Source: Ponticaulis sp.
Lineage (GTDB): Bacteria; Pseudomonadota; Alphaproteobacteria; Caulobacterales; Hyphomonadaceae
Length of the DNA: 64,000 nt
NCBI GenBank assembly: GCA_002723155.1
Contig: PBNO01000006.1
Location: 273,470 to 337,469, forward strand
Direction: 5' to 3'
Shown here in pieces: positions 52,822-61,380 of the stretch (its first letter is position 1; each line of letters opens with the position of its first letter). A program made the position numbers and the translations under genes. The notes under the pieces are model-generated. The model was given only the letters and a program-made list of their open reading frames with translations. It was not told the DNA's origin and searched no databases.

Positions 52822-55203
52822 ATGGGCGCGACTCCAGTCATGGGCCAGCTCCGCGATGGCAGCGGGACGATTTACGCAGGGGTTCGGGTGTACGTGTATG
52901 CAGGCGGAACCTCTACGCCTTCCACGATCTACACGGATGCAGGGCTTTCAACTGAAGACACTAACCCGTCAATCGGCGATGCTCAGGGCGTCTTCAAGTT
53001 CTTCATCGATGATGCAGGCGGCGCGACTTACAAGATCGTGGTCAAGACCAGCGACGATTCCACGACGATCTACAGCCGTGACAATATCGACCCGACAGAG
53101 GGCGTTATCCTTACCCTATTCAATCTGGGCGCTGAGGATGATGTCATCCCGTATCTGGATGATATTGCTTCTGTATCTTCCGATCTCGCGCTTGGCGCTT
53201 CATCGAACATTCTGAATGCAGAGGCGAATGCTCTGGCAGCAGCAGCCAGCGCGACAGATGCCGAAACGGCAGAGACAAACGCCACAGCCGTTGCGAATAA
53301 CATCACAGCCGAAGCAAACAGCATCGATCAGGCCAAGGCAACAGGCTTCCTGTCTCAGCAGCGTTCAGTTCTTTCCACCTATGAGAACTTCTTTGCCTAC
53401 AATGTGGGCGGCACAATTTACGTTGCACAGGGCGTAGAGCGCGCAACTGGCTATCTTCACTTCTACCCGTCAGAGTCAGCGATCCGGAATACACGGAACG
53501 CTTATCCGGCAATAGACCGCATTGCAGACGTAGAAGCCAAGGCCAATCAGGGTAATGCGCGTCTTGCCTCTAATGGTTACATCGACGGCCTGACTATGAA
53601 CGGCCTTCGTATCTGGGGAACGAAGCCAGATGGAACGTTCCGTCTCCCGCACGAGGTTGAACAGTATCGTGTCGATAATGCGCGTCTGATCGGGAAGTAT
53701 ATCTGGCGTTATGCACCTGACGGCTCAACTGTGGCGCTGGGTGTTCGTCCGGACATGACAACGGATATGAACGCCAGCTTCCACACGAAGGACAAGTTTT
53801 TCGCTACGCCTTCGACGGTTTCATCATCGATCGACAATTACATGCCGCTGGAACTTGAGCGGTATTATGACACGCTCGTCTCTCATGGCGGGATTACGTT
53901 CTCGGCCCGACAGGTCAAATACAAGACGACCGGCGCTGCATCGACGCTGAAAACGCTTCTGATCAACAGCGTGAGCGATGGCATTTTCCTTCCTGTCATT
54001 GGCCAGTCCAACGCAGGGGAGGGCGGCTCTGAAGGCCTCGTCATCACAGAAGAGATGTTCCCTCACAATGTCATGAACTTCGATGGACCGCGCACCAAGA
54101 CCGGCACAAGCGATCTTGATACAACGGCGCTGACAGATTTGCGCCCTGCAAAGGATGTGGCAGCGGCGCACTATGTCGGCACTCTGGCGTCATACGCGCT
54201 TGAGATGATGTATCGCCAGCGCACCGGTTACCCAACGCCTGGAATTCTCACAGCCACGTCATGGGAAGGCGGCAAGGACATTTCGTTCTTCAAGCAGGGC
54301 ACGACGAACTATGACAATCTGATCGGCTATGGTGAACGGGCCAAGGCTGTATTCGCCAATTACGGTCGCGGCGTCCAATGCCCTTACATCGTCTATGTTC
54401 AGGGTGAGAGTGGTCTCACATCGGCAGAGCTTCAAACGCTTGCCAGCAACCTTACAGGCGATATGCAGACGGCTCTGGGCCTTGCGTCCGCGCCTAAGCT
54501 TCTTGTTATTCAGGTGAATGAGACTGAAGACGAAAGCTTAAGCGTCAACACAGCCATTCAGGACATTTACGACGCAGCAGCGGCAAGCTCGGACATCGTG
54601 TTTGGCGGCGTCATGTACGATTGCACGATGGATGACGGATTGGACGTTATCCACACGGACGCAATGGGCGGATGTATGCTCGGTGAGCGTATCGCAATGG
54701 CCGTTTATTGCGCTCTGACAGGTGAGACGCTTCCAACATTTGACGTGGATTCTGCAACGGCGTCCGGCACAAGCTGCGAGATTACCTTCACGCATGACTA
54801 TGTGATCGAAAACGACTGGTTTGTTCCGCAATCGGTTGAAGACATTTCCGGCGACGGGATTGATGACGGTTCGGGCGGCGACAAGCTGATCGGCTTCAAC
54901 TACTCGGATGTAAGCGGGACGACCAGCGAAAGCACATACACGCAGACCAGCAGCACAGTTCTGACGCTGAATCTCGATGCAACGGTCAGCATGTCTCCAA
55001 CACTGTCAATCGCGCGAGACCTGACGCTTACGCAGTCCAACAGCTTCACCAAGACGCGGGCCAATGTGTATCGCAATAGCGGCTTCCGCTCTCCTTTCCA
55101 CGACTACTTCAAATCGCGGCCTGACCGGCTCGCAGCAACGGGACGAACGAACGTCCCGGAAGAAATCCGCATCTACTGTCCAATTCGGGAGATTTCACTC
55201 TAA
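52822..55203 (+). CDS. Tailspike with SGNH/sialate-O-acetylesterase-like domain
   Basis: 793 residues. The N-terminal head-binding part (1-150) has an Ala-rich helix that probably trimerises. From about residue 385 there is an esterase domain: GQSNAGEG with nucleophile Ser396, YVQGESG (527-529) and DVIHTDAMG with His611, the motif set of SASA/CE6-type carbohydrate esterases. The C-terminal beta domain is unknown. It probably binds and deacetylates the host surface polysaccharide during adsorption. Confidence 0.85.
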   Translation: MGATPVMGQLRDGSGTIYAGVRVYVYAGGTSTPSTIYTDAGLSTEDTNPSIGDAQGVFKFFIDDAGGATYKIVVKTSDDSTTIYSRDNIDPTEGVILTLFNLGAEDDVIPYLDDIASVSSDLALGASSNILNAEANALAAAASATDAETAETNATAVANNITAEANSIDQAKATGFLSQQRSVLSTYENFFAYNVGGTIYVAQGVERATGYLHFYPSESAIRNTRNAYPAIDRIADVEAKANQGNARLASNGYIDGLTMNGLRIWGTKPDGTFRLPHEVEQYRVDNARLIGKYIWRYAPDGSTVALGVRPDMTTDMNASFHTKDKFFATPSTVSSSIDNYMPLELERYYDTLVSHGGITFSARQVKYKTTGAASTLKTLLINSVSDGIFLPVIGQSNAGEGGSEGLVITEEMFPHNVMNFDGPRTKTGTSDLDTTALTDLRPAKDVAAAHYVGTLASYALEMMYRQRTGYPTPGILTATSWEGGKDISFFKQGTTNYDNLIGYGERAKAVFANYGRGVQCPYIVYVQGESGLTSAELQTLASNLTGDMQTALGLASAPKLLVIQVNETEDESLSVNTAIQDIYDAAAASSDIVFGGVMYDCTMDDGLDVIHTDAMGGCMLGERIAMAVYCALTGETLPTFDVDSATASGTSCEITFTHDYVIENDWFVPQSVEDISGDGIDDGSGGDKLIGFNYSDVSGTTSESTYTQTSSTVLTLNLDATVSMSPTLSIARDLTLTQSNSFTKTRANVYRNSGFRSPFHDYFKSRPDRLAATGRTNVPEEIRIYCPIREISL

Positions 55204-56018
55204 TGGCTGGCTTTATTTCTAATCTCGATCCGTCCAATTTCGGCGCCACGCTGGCCGATTTTGAGACCGACACAGCTCCGCGCTCTACCATTATCGGCCA
55301 CGCCAATTGCGTAGGTTGGCACGAGCCAGAGCCCTATCTGGGCAGCGCGGCAATCACGACAACGGTTGTCGGCTCTGACACCCGCATTGATACGCTGGAA
55401 GACCTTGCGGGGAGCGGGGAAAGCCTCGACGGGACAACAACCCGCAGGCCTTATCTGATTGCGGACGGTCTCAACGGCCTGTCTATCGCTCGCTTTAAGG
55501 GTGATGATACCGAAGCGACGAGTGGCAACCGTTCACAGCTCGACCCATCTCTTACCTTCGATATGACTGCGGCTCACTCAATGGTGTTCGTGGCAAAAAT
55601 GACAGACACCACGTCAACCGGTGTTCTGGGCGGTAAGTTTTCGAACACCACAACGCGCTCTTATGTCGATGTTCCGGCAGGTGGCGGAAGCATTCGCTAT
55701 CGTTTCGGCGCAACCGAGATTACCGGCACAATTGGCACTGACTGGTTCATCGGTATCAACGCCTATGATGGTTCCCAGTACATCAAAATGTATGTCGATG
55801 GAACGCGCTCGACTGATGTGGATGCCGCGGCTGCTGGCGGCACCGCATCCGGTGCGGCCTTCAAGATCGGCTCACTCTCTAACGGCTCACAGTTCGCAGA
55901 CATGGACGTTGCTGCCATCGGCCTGTTCGATGTGGATCTCTTCAATTCCAGCTACGCGACACTTCTGGCGGCAATCAAAAGCTATTGCGCGTCTGCCTAT
56001 GCGGTGAACGCGTCCTGA
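55203..56018 (+). CDS. LamG/concanavalin-like virion protein
   Basis: 271 residues. Beta-rich with the LamG-type sequence TFDMTAAHSMVFVAKM, then GINAYDGSQYIKMYVDGT and AAIGLFDVDL, the fold found in sugar-binding phage appendages. Coupled to the tailspike by TAATG, so possibly a second receptor-binding protein. Confidence 0.75.
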   Translation: MAGFISNLDPSNFGATLADFETDTAPRSTIIGHANCVGWHEPEPYLGSAAITTTVVGSDTRIDTLEDLAGSGESLDGTTTRRPYLIADGLNGLSIARFKGDDTEATSGNRSQLDPSLTFDMTAAHSMVFVAKMTDTTSTGVLGGKFSNTTTRSYVDVPAGGGSIRYRFGATEITGTIGTDWFIGINAYDGSQYIKMYVDGTRSTDVDAAAAGGTASGAAFKIGSLSNGSQFADMDVAAIGLFDVDLFNSSYATLLAAIKSYCASAYAVNAS

Positions 56019-56461
56019 TGACTGAGCACGAAGACCGAGGCCGTCAGCGCCTGGAACTCCTGAAGGCCGAGCAGCGGGCCGACAAGGAAGAACTGAAACA
56101 ATTGAGACAGGAGGCCGCCATGAGCAAGGGAACGGCGCAGCTGGTGCAAGATACTGCAGAAACCTGCGAACAGCTTGTGAAGCAGATTGAAGAGCTTACC
56201 GAGAAACTTGGACTGGCAGAGCGTAAGCTCGATCAGATTGGCCAGCTTGTTTCGATCACGCCGCGTCAGATTACCCTGAACGGCCAGACAGAGCGACTGG
56301 TGAACGTTGATGACGTTGTCGACTTCATGGGTGCCATTGCCCAACTGATGGATCAGGGGCCAGCAGAACGAGCGGCGTTTAAGTCTCTGGCTCTCGGCAT
56401 TGGTGACACAACGTCAGCAGGCAAACAGGTTCAGGAAAAGCGTGATGTGGAACCTGCCTGA
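56018..56461 (+). CDS. Hypothetical late protein, coiled coil
   Basis: 147 residues. A Glu/Lys-rich helix (about 10-75: LELLKAEQRADKEELKQLRQ) precedes a C-terminal part with QITLNGQTERLVNVDDVVDF. TGATG coupling with the preceding gene. It overlaps the start of the endolysin gene. Confidence 0.6.
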   Translation: MTEHEDRGRQRLELLKAEQRADKEELKQLRQEAAMSKGTAQLVQDTAETCEQLVKQIEELTEKLGLAERKLDQIGQLVSITPRQITLNGQTERLVNVDDVVDFMGAIAQLMDQGPAERAAFKSLALGIGDTTSAGKQVQEKRDVEPA

Positions 56462-57059
56462 TAAGATGCCGTTTGAGGCCTATGAGGCCGCAGGGCGTCG
56501 ATGCGGCGTTCCTGCGACCTTCATGAAAGCCTTGGTGAAGAAAGAGACGGGAGACGAAGACCCGCGCTGGATTCGCATAGAGCGGCTCTGGTGGCGGCGC
56601 AAGCGTCTGAACGTTCGTGAGCTTCGCCAGTTTGATCGTGTTGCCAATGCAAGGACACCAGAGGGCCGCTGGCAGCAATTCTGGGAAATGCATGAGGCGT
56701 GCATGACAGAGGGCCAGCACTCACCACAGACAACGTGGGCGGCGCTGGAAGCAACATCTTTCACAGCGTTTCAGGTCATGGGCTTCAATTATGATGAGTG
56801 CGGCTATTCTGATCCGGCCAACTTCTTCGATGACCTGAAAACGATTGACGGACATGTGCGGATTATTTCGCGCTTCTTCCGGTCCAGTCGGCGTCTCGGC
56901 CAGCTTGCTTCGCGTTGGGACTTAACGCAGCGCGGCGAATATCGCCTCGGTGACGCCTCCGAATTCGCCAAACACTATAACGGCAGACGATATCGGATGA
57001 ACAATTATGACACCGATCTTGTCCAGCTGAGGGCGGATGTGGAGCGGCGTTATGCTTAG
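56445..57059 (+). CDS. Endolysin, N-acetylmuramidase (DUF3380-like)
   Basis: 204 residues. VKKETGDE with catalytic Glu34 and WIRIERLWWRR match the E-x-x-x...FERH-type core of the N-acetylmuramidase family. The C-terminal part includes ATSFTAFQVMGFNYDECGY, also typical. No signal peptide, so release depends on a holin. AGGAAAA precedes ATG 56445; the frame upstream to 56400 is inside the previous gene. Confidence 0.88.
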   Translation: MWNLPDKMPFEAYEAAGRRCGVPATFMKALVKKETGDEDPRWIRIERLWWRRKRLNVRELRQFDRVANARTPEGRWQQFWEMHEACMTEGQHSPQTTWAALEATSFTAFQVMGFNYDECGYSDPANFFDDLKTIDGHVRIISRFFRSSRRLGQLASRWDLTQRGEYRLGDASEFAKHYNGRRYRMNNYDTDLVQLRADVERRYA

Positions 57060-57531
57060 GTTGCTGGGGCCGCTCATCCCTTATCTGGCTGTTGTTGGCG
57101 CGACCGCTGTTCCTGTGGCCTTCGTCGCTCACAATAACGGGTATGCCTCGGCGCAGAAGGAGCATGAGCGCCAGTACCAGAGATGGTGGGTCGATCACGT
57201 TTTGCTGTGGTCCACAATCAACGATCTCAATCATAGGGCGGCTGAAATGGCCGGCCAATGGGAAAGCGTACTTGATGCGACCGATGAGGCGCGTCGCCAG
57301 TTCAGGCGTTCTCTGAGCGAATACCGACAAGAAGCAGAAGAGGGACGCGCGACCGCAAGGCGTGCGTTGGAACTCCTTGATCATATCGAAAATGAGTGGA
57401 CCGCTATGCCTGTCAGCCCTGATGTTGTCTGCGTGCGCGACTACAGAGCCGGTTGTGATAACGCGGACGATACCTCCGGAAGTAATAACGGTGATGACCT
57501 TCGCGAACCCCCCGCCACTGACGGGAGCTGA
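57052..57531 (+). CDS. Inner-membrane spanin (Rz-like)
   Basis: 159 residues. N-terminal membrane anchor (about 5-25, LGPLIPYLAVVGATAVPVAF), then a periplasmic coiled coil (AEMAGQWESVLDATDEARRQ onward). This is the i-spanin layout; it overlaps the endolysin stop and shares its 3' part with the Rz1-like gene. Confidence 0.82.
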   Translation: MLRLLGPLIPYLAVVGATAVPVAFVAHNNGYASAQKEHERQYQRWWVDHVLLWSTINDLNHRAAEMAGQWESVLDATDEARRQFRRSLSEYRQEAEEGRATARRALELLDHIENEWTAMPVSPDVVCVRDYRAGCDNADDTSGSNNGDDLREPPATDGS

Positions 57532-57727
57532 GTATGCCGAAGGGCTGTCTCTGGAAGAGCTGACCGCATGCCCAGAGCCATATGTTGGCGTTGGTGGCGG
57601 CAACTACGCGCAAATCTACGAACAATGCCTGATGATTTCAGAAATGGCGCTTCAACGCGTTCACCTCTGGGAGAGCTGGGCCAATGCAGAAATTGAAGCA
57701 CAGCAAGGGGCTGAACATGACAATTGA
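57392..57727 (+). CDS. Outer-membrane spanin lipoprotein (Rz1-like)
   Basis: 111 residues. Signal peptide MSGPLCLSALMLSAC with lipobox cysteine, followed by a Pro-rich stretch (NPPPLTG). Starts in a different frame within the Rz-like gene, 140 bases before that gene's end. This overlapping pair fuses inner and outer membranes at lysis. Confidence 0.82.
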   Translation: MSGPLCLSALMLSACATTEPVVITRTIPPEVITVMTFANPPPLTGAEYAEGLSLEELTACPEPYVGVGGGNYAQIYEQCLMISEMALQRVHLWESWANAEIEAQQGAEHDN

Positions 57728-58688
57728 ACGAGATGGAACCAAAGTCGTCATTGATACCGGCAGCGAGTCAGATGCGCGTCAGCTGGCCGCTGTGGCGAAA
57801 GCCAAGGGAATTGGAGAGGATGGCTTTGTCGCCGATGTGCGCCGCCTTTATTCCAAGATTGATGATTTCATTCAGATCCAGCCTCTTATGGGCCTTGTCG
57901 GGTTTGTCCTGTTCATCCTCGGATCGGTGATGGAGTTTCTGAGCTTTTCCAACCTTCTCCCGGGCAAAGGTGTCGGCTTTGTGCTCGGCTGTTCAGGTGT
58001 GGCAATCTATGCGCTCACGAAGCTCACGGCGGCGCGTCTGGCGGTCGCAGTGAACAACAGGAACAAGGCCGGTAAGTATGGTTATGGCATCGCTATGGCG
58101 TTCGGTATCGTCGTCTGTGTCGGCGCTGCCAGCCAGCTCATGGCGTCCCAGATTGTGAATGAAGACATGGGCGCAACAACGATCCGGCAGGAAATTGATG
58201 ACCTGACGTTGGAAATCAATGATCAGCGGGCCGTAGTTCGTCAGATGCAGCCGGAAGTCTCGACGCGATCAGTTGAAGATATTCAGTTCGAAATTGATAT
58301 TCTGTATAGCGCACCGGCGCTGAATTCTCAGGGGCAGCGTACCGGCAGAACTGTCTTTGAGCATGTTGGAGATTGCACGGGAGACAGCTGGTATCGCGAG
58401 TTTTACTGTGATGAGATTAACCAGTGGAAGAGACTTCTCGGCCCACGTGAGCGATATGAAGAAGCGGTCGCTGATCTCGACGTAAGCCGAAGCCGACTTG
58501 AGGCACTGCGAAACTCTATGCCTAGCGTATCTGGTGCATCGGCACTCGGCAGCATGTTCGCAGAAGAGGGCGGTCAGAAATGGGCCGAGATGATTCCAGG
58601 TATGCTGCTGATGTTCTTCATCATCGGCCTGATGCTTGGCGCCACGTTCCTTTCTAAGTGGGTTCCTCCGGAAGAAGAGGTGGCGTGA
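57717..58688 (+). CDS. Polytopic membrane protein of the lysis region
   Basis: 323 residues. Cytoplasmic N-terminus, hydrophobic segments near 57-77, 85-103 and 121-143, a large region (about 150-290) with coiled-coil character and paired cysteines (GDCTGDSWYREFYCDE), and a last segment near 297-315. Not a standard holin by size. Could be a superinfection-exclusion or lysis-timing protein; unknown. Confidence 0.65.
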   Translation: MTIERDGTKVVIDTGSESDARQLAAVAKAKGIGEDGFVADVRRLYSKIDDFIQIQPLMGLVGFVLFILGSVMEFLSFSNLLPGKGVGFVLGCSGVAIYALTKLTAARLAVAVNNRNKAGKYGYGIAMAFGIVVCVGAASQLMASQIVNEDMGATTIRQEIDDLTLEINDQRAVVRQMQPEVSTRSVEDIQFEIDILYSAPALNSQGQRTGRTVFEHVGDCTGDSWYREFYCDEINQWKRLLGPRERYEEAVADLDVSRSRLEALRNSMPSVSGASALGSMFAEEGGQKWAEMIPGMLLMFFIIGLMLGATFLSKWVPPEEEVA

Positions 58689-58951
58689 TGTTTGCCCATG
58701 CGTTTCTGTTCCTGATTATCTGCCTAGTTCTGGCGGGCTCCATCTTTGGGGTCCGCCATGCCCGGCACGGGTGGGGCGTGGCGGCGTTTGCGGTGTGTGC
58801 GATCGTGCTAAGCGTGTCAGCAGTTCATCAGCTGGGCGTGTTCTCGTCCGTCTGGGCGAGCGGGTATTATGTCCCTGCCAAGCTGTCACCGGAATTGATG
58901 GTGACGGGACTTGTGGGCCTCCTGCGCGTTATGGGGGTGTTCCGTGGATGA
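58688..58951 (+). CDS. Small membrane protein, holin candidate
   Basis: 87 residues with hydrophobic segments near 5-22, 30-50 and 68-82. TGATG coupling with the previous gene. Size and position fit a holin, but no holin family is recognised. Confidence 0.6.
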   Translation: MFAHAFLFLIICLVLAGSIFGVRHARHGWGVAAFAVCAIVLSVSAVHQLGVFSSVWASGYYVPAKLSPELMVTGLVGLLRVMGVFRG

Positions 58952-59255
58952 AGAATTCCCAGATGAAGGCTCTGCGCTTCAAAGTGCCTTAGAGCAGGTT
59001 ATGGGCGAAACAGCCGCTGGAGTTATCGTTGATGCTCGTGAAGATGCATCACTGACATTCTCTGAAGGCAATATGACGCTGATCTGCGTGGGCATTGTCA
59101 TCTTCGCTCTGGGCAGCTTCTTCAAGGGATTGAAGGGCGGTCCCATCCACGTTGCCACCGAGAACTTTTTCGAAGTCTGGCGCGAGGAAAAGGCAGAGCG
59201 TCGACGCGATCAGCGGCCTAGGCGCAAGCCGGAAGACCAGCCGCAAGAAGACTAA
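58944..59255 (+). CDS. Single-TM protein, second holin candidate
   Basis: 103 residues from GTG. Acidic N-terminus, one membrane segment (MTLICVGIVIFALGSFF, about 55-71) and a very basic C-terminus (KAERRRDQRPRRKPEDQ), a charge pattern often seen in one-helix holins. The start overlaps the preceding stop. Confidence 0.6.
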   Translation: MDEEFPDEGSALQSALEQVMGETAAGVIVDAREDASLTFSEGNMTLICVGIVIFALGSFFKGLKGGPIHVATENFFEVWREEKAERRRDQRPRRKPEDQPQED

Positions 59256-59323
59256 TGCTCTGGGCGGCTTTGATCTTCATAGCCGCTCTATGCTTGGTGG
59301 TTGATGCTGGACGGTGGGGTTAG
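59255..59323 (+). CDS. 22-residue membrane micropeptide
   Basis: Starts MLWAALIFIAALCLVVDAG; TAATG coupling with the preceding gene. Nearly all hydrophobic. It could modulate the holin or be non-functional. Confidence 0.4.
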   Translation: MLWAALIFIAALCLVVDAGRWG

Positions 59324-59598
59324 TCTACAAGCCTGTATTCGCGCTGTTCTTCATCATCGTCTTCAGCAATCCAATCAAACATTGGCTGTCGTGAAGCGTC
59401 CATGTTGTGCAGGGAGGCCTCGATCGCGACTGATAGATTGCGCAAAGCAGTGGCGTTCATTTTAGCGACAGGAATTTTTTTATCATTGTAGATGACAAAT
59501 GTTCCAGAACCATCCTTTTCGCATGGATAGTCGTCGCCAAAATGACTGATGACCAAAACGTCACTGCCTTCGCAGTTCATACCTATAGTGAAGCTCAT
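59320..59598 (-). CDS. Small accessory protein at the late-operon end
   Basis: 92 residues; AAGGAG lies 7 bases before ATG 59598. Beta-rich start (SFTIGMNCEGSDVLVISHFG), acidic C-terminus. Transcribed against the late operon. Not recognised. Confidence 0.6.
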   Translation of the reverse strand: MSFTIGMNCEGSDVLVISHFGDDYPCEKDGSGTFVIYNDKKIPVAKMNATALRNLSVAIEASLHNMDASRQPMFDWIAEDDDEEQREYRLVD

Positions 59599-59658
59599 TC
59601 CATAACTCCTTATCCAACGTTCTCCCCAGTGGCTTACACTGAGGGTCCACCATAACTG

Positions 59659-59685
59659 CCGGTCCTTTCGAGGGCCGGTTTTTTT
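59659..59685 (+). terminator. Terminator of the late transcript
   Basis: CCGGTCC (59659-59665) / GGGCCGG (59672-59678, one G:U) followed by TTTTTTT. It points rightward, so it would stop late mRNA after passing antisense through the accessory gene 59320-59598. Confidence 0.8.
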
Positions 59686-59691
59686 GTGCAC

Positions 59692-60099
59692 TCAGTCATC
59701 GACAAGAATGATACTCTGACTAGACCCAAGTGATTCTGCAGCAATCTGCGCAAACTTACATGGATCTGATATGCCTAATTGTTCTGCCAAAGAGCGCATT
59801 TTTTCCAGTCGGTCAGAGTGTAATTTTTTGGCGTTGCGATTTGCTAAAATGATGTTTTCCCAAGGAGTTTGATTGGGACAACATCTTCGGTGTCGCATCC
59901 GGTAACCCCAATCATAGTTTTTGGTCTTCTTGTAAAAGACGTAGTCTTCAGATTTCCAATCGATCGGCAATGAGCACGTTTCGCATGTGTCGATCATAAG
60001 GCCATGTTCTTGACCGGCAAATCGAAAAGAATAGTCGTATGGTTTACCCATATCCATCTCCATAGCCTCCAGCCTAAGCCAGAGGGGCGGTTTTGTCAT
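59692..60099 (-). CDS. Cysteine-containing accessory protein (zinc-binding candidate)
   Basis: 135 residues. CETCSLPIDW in the first half and RHRRCCPNQTPWENI in the middle look like a zinc-binding HNH-like or recombination-endonuclease-VII-like arrangement without clear catalytic His. A promoter on the minus strand (TTGACG 60136-60131, 17 bases, TAAATT 60113-60108) would start transcription about 2 bases before ATG 60099, so the message may be leaderless. An internal ATG at about 60060 has GGAGG upstream. Confidence 0.6.
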   Translation of the reverse strand: MTKPPLWLRLEAMEMDMGKPYDYSFRFAGQEHGLMIDTCETCSLPIDWKSEDYVFYKKTKNYDWGYRMRHRRCCPNQTPWENIILANRNAKKLHSDRLEKMRSLAEQLGISDPCKFAQIAAESLGSSQSIILVDD

Positions 60100-60109
60100 T
60101 TGATTATAA

Positions 60110-60160
60110 TTTAGCCAAATGCTGAACTTGCGTCAATCATTATTTTAGCGTAATGCTAAA
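60110..60160. promoter_or_regulatory. Twin operators between divergent accessory genes
   Basis: TTTAGC-CAAAT-GCTGAA (60110-60126, one mismatch) and TTTAGC-GTAAT-GCTAAA (60144-60160, perfect). The second ends 2 bases before the XRE-protein ATG, and the first overlaps the -10 of the leftward gene. Confidence 0.75.
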
Positions 60161-60162
60161 CC

Positions 60163-60360
60163 ATGACGAAAGAAGAACTACGCGTCGAGCGCCAATCCAG
60201 AGGAATGACACAAGAGCAGTTCGGGCAATTCCTGGCTGATCTTCTCGGTCGTGCACGGGCCTACAGTAAATCTGAGGTCTCAGTGTATGAGACGGGGCAG
60301 AGGCCGGTTCCGGCACGCATTGCGCTGGCGCTGTTAGAGGATCGGATAGGGCGTTCTTAA
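60163..60360 (+). CDS. XRE-family HTH regulator
   Basis: 65 residues, almost only the helix-turn-helix (RGMTQEQFGQFLADLLG through SKSEVSVYETGQRPV). No Shine-Dalgarno. Probably binds the adjacent twin operators and represses itself and the divergent gene. A second switch within the prophage, separate from CI. Confidence 0.8.
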   Translation: MTKEELRVERQSRGMTQEQFGQFLADLLGRARAYSKSEVSVYETGQRPVPARIALALLEDRIGRS

Positions 60361-60474
60361 CCCTTTACCCTGTAAGAGAAGTGGGGTAGGGTGATGTGGC
60401 CAGGGTTGATGAAGGTGCTGGCGCGATCTTGATGATCATCAAACCTCTCGACAGCATATACTCGGCAACGTAGG

Positions 60475-60510
60475 CCCCGTCAGTTCACTCTGGCGGGGTT
60501 TTGCTTTTTG
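60475..60510 (+). terminator. Terminator after the XRE regulator
   Basis: CCCCGTCAG (60475-60483) / CTGGCGGGG (60490-60498, one G:U), then TTTTGCTTTTT. It contains the stop codon of the convergent gene. Confidence 0.8.
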
Positions 60511-60839
60511 GGCTTTTCAATAACTCGGGAAACCGTCACTTTTCCGTCTGTCACCACCATTTCAATTGGATTGACACGGAAGAGTTCACTGTCATCCATG
60601 AAATAGTGCTCCACATTGCTTCCGTCATGCTGAACAATGCGCAGTCGCCCAGAGCGGCCAAGCTCCATGATTTCAGCATCGGTCAGGCCGGTTGTTTCTC
60701 TGATTGTGTCATCCAGTGCTCGAGCCTGATCACGGACGATATTTCCGCTAACCTTCATGAGGTTTACGTCGCCTTTGGTCAGCCCAATAATCTGCGTTGG
60801 CCCGTAAGTAAAATCGTCTGGTTCAATCGTCTTTTTCAT
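60480..60839 (-). CDS. Hypothetical accessory protein
   Basis: 119 residues, soluble, not recognised. Segments NIVRDQARALDDTIRETTGL (helical) and VHYF-like beta end (SNVEHYFMDDSELFRVNPIE). AGGA precedes the ATG. The gene ends inside the facing terminator. Confidence 0.6.
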   Translation of the reverse strand: MKKTIEPDDFTYGPTQIIGLTKGDVNLMKVSGNIVRDQARALDDTIRETTGLTDAEIMELGRSGRLRIVQHDGSNVEHYFMDDSELFRVNPIEMVVTDGKVTVSRVIEKPKKQNPARVN

Positions 60840-60854
60840 CTCTGAATCCTAGCA

Positions 60855-61094
60855 TTATCCGGCCTTACCTGCTATAGTGAGTTGTCGCGGGATATCCGGT
60901 AACATGGCGGCGATAGTGGTTAAAACCTGCTGATCTGGTTCAGAGTGAGTTGACCCGCCTAGCCCGCGACATTTGAAGCAGTCGCGGCGGCGTCTTTCTC
61001 GCTTGCCCAGAAGCGTTGATTTCGTGCGTAGAAGAGGGTCTTGCTGGGATGCAGGCCGCAATTCCGAAGCCGCGACTACTTCACCATCCTCCAA
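60855..61094 (-). CDS. Possible small zinc-ribbon protein
   Basis: 79 residues from a TTG, weak start. RRRDCFKCRGLGG is a CxxCxGxG zinc motif as in small phage proteins. The first part is low-complexity and could be out of frame; start uncertain. Confidence 0.35.
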   Translation of the reverse strand: MEDGEVVAASELRPASQQDPLLRTKSTLLGKRERRRRDCFKCRGLGGSTHSEPDQQVLTTIAAMLPDIPRQLTIAGKAG

Positions 61095-61159
61095 AGCACC
61101 TTAAAAGGCCAAGCCAATATCTCAAACGCTTGCTTCAGGATTACCGGCGTCGGGTTCAT
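61076..61159 (-). CDS. 27-residue coupled peptide
   Basis: MNPTPVILKQAFEILAWPFK begins an amphipathic helix. ATGA overlap with the upstream gene is the main support. Confidence 0.35.
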   Translation of the reverse strand: MNPTPVILKQAFEILAWPFKVLWRMVK

Positions 61160-61380
61160 GCGTAAATCGACCCCCTCTGTCCGGGCTTGTTTGAGCCTGT
61201 GCATTCAAGCCGATGGTCCGTAGCTTTTGGACATCTCTTGTTGCCGCAGTCGCTGCACACCACAAAAGCGGGCAGCAAAACCTTCTTGCGTTCACGCGCC
61301 CATGAATTGCGGCAAGCGTGGCAGCTGCAACGGCCTGCAGGATATTCCGCGTAAACTCCGCCATCGTACCAGTTACTCAT
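61156..61380 (-). CDS. Phage zinc-finger-like protein
   Basis: 74 residues with cysteines in the pattern CSCHAC, VVCSDCGNKRCPKATDH and ECTGSN; the GNKRCPKATDH block recurs in many phages and prophages. Probably binds zinc; role unknown. Start ATG 61380 overlaps the upstream stop by 8 bases. Confidence 0.75.
   Translation of the reverse strand: MSNWYDGGVYAEYPAGRCSCHACRNSWARERKKVLLPAFVVCSDCGNKRCPKATDHRLECTGSNKPGQRGSIYA

Noticed and set aside
60361..60474. Two 12-13 codon ORFs between the XRE gene and its terminator
   Set aside because: Too short to support, and no coupling with a neighbour.
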